NCBI GenBank assembly: GCA_016190405.1
Contig: JACPQO010000177.1
Coordinates: 1-7,632 of the forward strand
From: Chloroflexota bacterium
GTDB lineage: Bacteria; Chloroflexota; Dehalococcoidia; SM23-28-2; RBG-16-64-32
Direction: 5' to 3'
Length of the DNA: 7,632 nucleotides
Shown: positions 6,231-7,632 of the stretch, piece by piece
Layout: every line of letters begins with the position of its first letter
Position numbering within the stretch: the first letter of the stretch is position 1
Program-made: the position numbers and the translations under genes
Notes under the pieces: generated by a model
What the model was told of the DNA's origin: nothing
Databases searched by the model: none
Seen by the model: only the letters and a program-made list of their open reading frames with translations

Positions 6231-6623
6231 TTAGCCCCTGCTCCGACGGCCGTTGCCGTTGCGGACCATGGGGTACTCGGCGCCCATAGGCAGCTTCATC
6301 TCGCGGTCCTCGATGGCCCCCGGGTGGGGGAGGACGCCGTGGCGGGCAGCGATCTCTCTCGGGCCGCCGACAGCCGTCGCGTGGCACTCGCTGAAGGCCA
6401 CCCTGATCTCCTCGTGCAGCCGGCTCGGCGCCAGCACGCTCAGGAGGTGAAGGGTGCGCGGGCCGCCGGGCTCGTGGCCGTTCTCGCCGATGAACACGCC
6501 GATGAAGTCGCGGCCGATCCAGCGCTCCTCCAGGGCCCGCACGGCTGCCCACAGCTCCCTCTCCCCAGGGAATTCGGCCGCCAGGATCGGGGCCTCTTTC
6601 TCAGTCTTCTGCGCAGTTACCAT
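6231..6623 (-). CDS. Conserved-looking hypothetical protein, 130 residues
   Basis: Not recognised. The protein has no signal peptide or membrane segment, so it should be cytoplasmic. The N-terminal part, FPGERELWAAVRALEE (18-33) then DFIGVFIGE (39-47), reads as helix plus strand and vaguely resembles the small general-stress YflT-type fold; this is a weak impression. A second hydrophobic strand is LHLLSVLAP (58-66). The C-terminal part is rich in His and charged residues: ECHATAVGG (79-87), then ARHGVLPHPG (93-102). It has one cysteine (C80) next to H81, and the tail is Arg/Gly-rich. The start is well supported: GGAGGTGA sits 5 bases before ATG 6623, ruling out a TTG start 18 bases upstream. 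It lies 30 bases after the polyferredoxin stop and 13 bases before the CuA gene, so it is almost certainly co-expressed with both. Confidence 0.75.
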   Translation of the reverse strand: MVTAQKTEKEAPILAAEFPGERELWAAVRALEERWIGRDFIGVFIGENGHEPGGPRTLHLLSVLAPSRLHEEIRVAFSECHATAVGGPREIAARHGVLPHPGAIEDREMKLPMGAEYPMVRNGNGRRSRG

Positions 6624-6628
6624 GCAGA

Positions 6629-6636
6629 TCACCTCC
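6629..6636 (-). promoter_or_regulatory. Strong Shine-Dalgarno site for the 130-residue protein
   Basis: GGAGGTGA on the minus strand is a full match to the usual 16S 3' end. It stands 5 bases before ATG 6623 and fixes the start of the hypothetical gene. Confidence 0.85.
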
Positions 6637-6653
6637 ACCAATTCAGATTGCCA

Positions 6654-7632
6654 TTAGCCCATGTAGAGCCACAGCAGCATCACAGTCACCGCCGTCAGCA
6701 AGCCGGCCACAGGGACCAGCGAGCGGCTGGCTACCGGGCCGTCACCCAGGTTCTCGACAGCGATATGGCGCCCCAGCGCGATGGAGAGGGCCAGGCCCGC
6801 CAAGAGGACCGGCACCTGAAGGAAGGGCAGGAGCTCCGGCATGTAGGGGGCCCAGCCGTAGCTTGCGGTTCCGAATAGGTTCCAGCCCCAGCCGAACGGG
6901 TCGGACAGGACGGGGATGGCGTAGGAGACGTTGATGAGGACGAAGCTGAGGCTGAAGGCTATCCAGGCCGCTAGGCCAAGGGGCACGGTTGTGTAGGCGT
7001 AAGAGACGAACAGCCGCTTCACAGGGACGTCATTTGCCCGGGCGAGGAGCTTGCCAGCCCAGCTCGCCGCCAGGAACACCCCCGGCACGATCACCAGCAG
7101 GCCGCCCAGCAGCAGGGCTATATAGCCCGCGAAGTGCAGGAGCGAGCCGTTTCCCAGGTTGGCCCAGTCCTTGAGCCAGCCCCAGGGCCCCAGCATAACC
7201 GCCGAGTAGACGATGGCAGCGCTGAGCATGATGAAGCCCTTGTACGCCTCGTCCAGGCGGCGCTTGGGCACCAGGAGGTCGCTCCCGAAAGGGCGAATCC
7301 GGAGGGTCAGATTGTCCTGCGGGCACGTCTTCAGGCATTCCGTGCAGAGGCCGCAGTACGAGTTGCGGTCCAGGGTTCCCGGATACTCCATCCAGGGACA
7401 GCCGTACCCCTCGGCGGAGCCCTTGACGCACTCCTTGCCCTTGATGCCGCAGTGTCGTAGGCAGACGTCAGGGTCTTTGACTCGCAGCTCTATGGGGGCG
7501 GCGGTCGCGTAGAGGCCGATGAATCCCGAGACAGGACAGACGTAGCGGCAGAACGCACGCCGCTGGAAGATGAGAAAGAGGGCCAGGGCCACCACCATGA
7601 AGCCCAGCAGCAGGTCGCCCGTCACCAGGGGC
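6654..7632 (-). CDS. Membrane polyferredoxin, NapH/NosR-like 4Fe-4S protein, 5'-truncated by window edge
   Basis: Multi-spanning membrane protein expected to pass electrons through Fe-S clusters. The frame is open to the window end, so the N-terminus is missing; a GTG at 7625 is in frame but would begin inside a membrane helix and is probably not the true start. Counting from that GTG: a helix (4-20), C26-x3-C30-P as in the CxxxCP motif of NapH/NosR/CcoG proteins, four cysteines C55, C59, C66 and C76 ending in GCPW, then a classical cluster motif C91-x2-C94-x2-C97-x3-C101-P. About five further hydrophobic segments follow (roughly 131-148, 165-187, 206-234, 264-285, 303-321). Only one of the two usual ferredoxin motifs is canonical; the C55-C76 set probably supplies the second cluster. 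It leads the operon with the two copper proteins. Relation to NosR or NapH is by motif; the substrate partner is unknown. Confidence 0.85.
   Translation of the reverse strand, partial: PLVTGDLLLGFMVVALALFLIFQRRAFCRYVCPVSGFIGLYATAAPIELRVKDPDVCLRHCGIKGKECVKGSAEGYGCPWMEYPGTLDRNSYCGLCTECLKTCPQDNLTLRIRPFGSDLLVPKRRLDEAYKGFIMLSAAIVYSAVMLGPWGWLKDWANLGNGSLLHFAGYIALLLGGLLVIVPGVFLAASWAGKLLARANDVPVKRLFVSYAYTTVPLGLAAWIAFSLSFVLINVSYAIPVLSDPFGWGWNLFGTASYGWAPYMPELLPFLQVPVLLAGLALSIALGRHIAVENLGDGPVASRSLVPVAGLLTAVTVMLLWLYMG

Noticed and set aside
6192..6878. Plus-strand reading frame of 228 codons opposite three redox genes
   Set aside because: It crosses the ends of three well-supported minus-strand genes, is rich in His/Arg/Ala with no family pattern, and is best explained by codon bias of the opposite strand.

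Overview
The window is GC-rich bacterial DNA, and every convincing gene lies on the minus strand, so the biological reading direction runs from 7632 down to 1. No rRNA, tRNA, CRISPR array, insertion sequence or phage gene was seen. The organism cannot be named from this stretch. The MEP isoprenoid pathway, bacterial squalene synthesis and short membrane-anchored copper proteins beside a polyferredoxin would fit an environmental Chloroflexota-like or similar high-GC lineage, but that is inference.

Layout in transcription order. (1) 7632-5259 is a tightly packed redox operon. It holds a membrane polyferredoxin of the NapH/NosR type (its N-terminus lies beyond the window), an unrecognised 130-residue protein, a membrane-anchored single-domain cupredoxin with a complete CuA ligand set, and a lipoprotein with a plastocyanin-like copper site. 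Gaps are 13-30 bases and a strong GC hairpin after the lipoprotein gene looks like the terminator. (2) 5174-4797 is a lone, degenerate, cysteine-rich receiver-like protein. (3) 4796-4007 is about 790 bases without a credible gene. (4) 4006-1 is an isoprenoid/squalene operon, hpnC-hpnD-hpnE-ispH. The first three genes overlap by 4 bases (ATGA, GTGA), and ispH follows after 18 bases and runs off the window end.

How the genes work together. IspH makes IPP and DMAPP, the precursors of farnesyl diphosphate. HpnD condenses two farnesyl diphosphates to presqualene diphosphate, HpnC converts that to hydroxysqualene, and HpnE reduces this to squalene, the precursor of hopanoids and other triterpenoids. 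The upstream redox operon looks like a membrane electron-transfer unit: Fe-S clusters in a membrane protein plus two outward-facing copper proteins, one CuA and one blue-copper-like. Its terminal enzyme, if any, is not in view. Nitrous oxide reduction, copper-enzyme maturation and an oxidase branch are all possible, and none is shown here. This redox operon is the part most likely to hold something undescribed.
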